In this document: piece by piece, positions 31,209-31,928 of the stretch | Numbering within the stretch: position 1 is the stretch's first letter | How the letters are laid out: each line of letters starts with the position of its first letter | From: Plantago elongata | Taxonomy: Eukaryota > Streptophyta > Magnoliopsida > Lamiales > Plantaginaceae | Assembly: GCA_036897095.1 (NCBI GenBank) | Contig: JAYMSP010001455.1 | Span: 1-31,928, forward strand | Direction of reading: 5' to 3' | DNA: 31,928 nt | The notes under the pieces: model-generated | Databases searched by the model: none | The model's input: only the letters and a program-made list of their open reading frames with translations | What the model was told of the DNA's origin: nothing | Program-made: the position numbers and the translations under genes

Positions 31209-31928
31209 CACTACAAAAACATTAGTTGTTTAGCGATGGATAATCCCGGCATTGCAAATGGCTTCATCCGTCACTTTGTAGCGATGAACCGGGCGACGAA
31301 CAAACCGTTGATCGGTTTGTCGCTACTAAGCGAGGGATTTCTACCCGTCGCTGAAAACTTGGGCGTGAAGTGCACCTTAATTCGTTTTTTAGCGATGGAT
31401 TTTAATCTGTCGCTAAAAGCCTGTCTTAAGTGTTTTTTTTTTAAAATCCAGCCTACATTATTCAATATAAATAAATCGATAATTTTATTCAATTTGAATA
31501 AACCAATAATTATATACGAATATTCAATACAGATAAACCAACAATTATATACAATTAACAAATAAATTGAAAATTTTATTCACTACGGATAAACCGACAA
31601 CAATACATTAAACATAATCTGTACTGAATTTAATATTTCATTTTACAATACAAAATTTAATAATACAATTCAAAATTTTGTAATACAATACAATATTTAA
31701 TAACACAATACAATATTTAATAATTGGATCTTGACTAAATTGGATCGAAAATTGAATCTGGAAAGATCTTGACCAAGCTTGGGAAGATCTTGAACGTATC
31801 TTGATGGTGGAGGATGGCGGTGCGTGGTCCGATAAAGATCGACGGTGCAGGTCTGGACTTATGTTGTGCGTTTATGGGTGGATGGTGGCTGAAGGGAGTG
31901 GTGAGTGGTGCGGCGGAGAATGGTGGTG
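31209..31928. mobile_element. CACTA (En/Spm) element, left terminus, cut by the window end
   Basis: Begins CACTACAAAAAC, the defining terminus of the superfamily. The first 220 bp carry repeated subterminal motifs of the form AGCGATGG and inverted CCGTCGCT / TGTCGCTA (for example AGCGATGGATTTTAATCTGT with CGCTAAA just after). Such repeats bind the TnpA-like transposase. The possible 3-bp target is GTT (31206-31208); the other end lies outside. No transposase is read in the visible part. Confidence 0.85.

Noticed and set aside
31236..31565. 109-codon plus-strand frame at the right end
   Set aside because: It reads across the CACTA subterminal repeats and AT-rich DNA; no domain.

Overview
This window is nuclear DNA of a flowering plant, most likely a eudicot. 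The evidence is AT-rich intergenic sequence, GT-AG introns, plant-specific protein families (a CMPG-type U-box protein, an RZ-1 RNA-binding protein, F-box/FBA proteins) and many plant transposons: copia LTR, L1-type LINE, SINE, hAT, PIF/Harbinger, Stowaway-like and CACTA. I cannot name the species; an asterid would fit, but this is only an impression.

Layout. Bases 1-4338 hold no recognisable gene: a TTA microsatellite, an orphan cluster of TGGGCT boxes, and a Stowaway-like element that appears to carry an inserted LTR-like block. An intronless PUB21/CMPG1-type U-box E3 ligase gene lies at 4427-5662 (+). Two Stowaway-like MITEs follow (6564-7198), then a decayed minus-strand copia element (8360-11815). 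A two-exon gene at 12050-12839 (+) encodes a secreted six-cysteine protein ending in 12-residue tandem repeats. Relics of two LINEs (about 14173-14942 and 16120-16629) flank a Tourist-type MITE (15314-15566). The RZ-1A-like gene (minus, coding 17338-18427, with a leader intron to 19646) is the clearest housekeeping gene; a hAT-type element with an 8-bp target duplication lies just upstream of it.

Bases 21187-25660 are a tandem F-box duplication on the minus strand. One copy is intact (21280-22491). The other (23900-25138) carries one in-frame stop codon and has a SINE inserted exactly at its start codon. Between them lies a 966-bp hAT-type element with a perfect 8-bp target duplication. Inside it is a processed, polyadenylated retrocopy of ribosomal protein eL39 with its own target duplication and one nonsense codon. 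A short plastid 23S rRNA fragment (26935-27072) and a third, eroded F-box locus (28046-28834) follow. The right end holds a CATGGAAG-rich repeat patch and the terminus of a CACTA element that runs out of the window.

The genes do not form a pathway. The main story is how this locus was built: tandem duplication of an F-box gene, then separate insertions by DNA transposons and by target-primed reverse transcription, and decay of several copies. The most novel protein is the secreted cysteine-rich repeat protein at 12050-12839.
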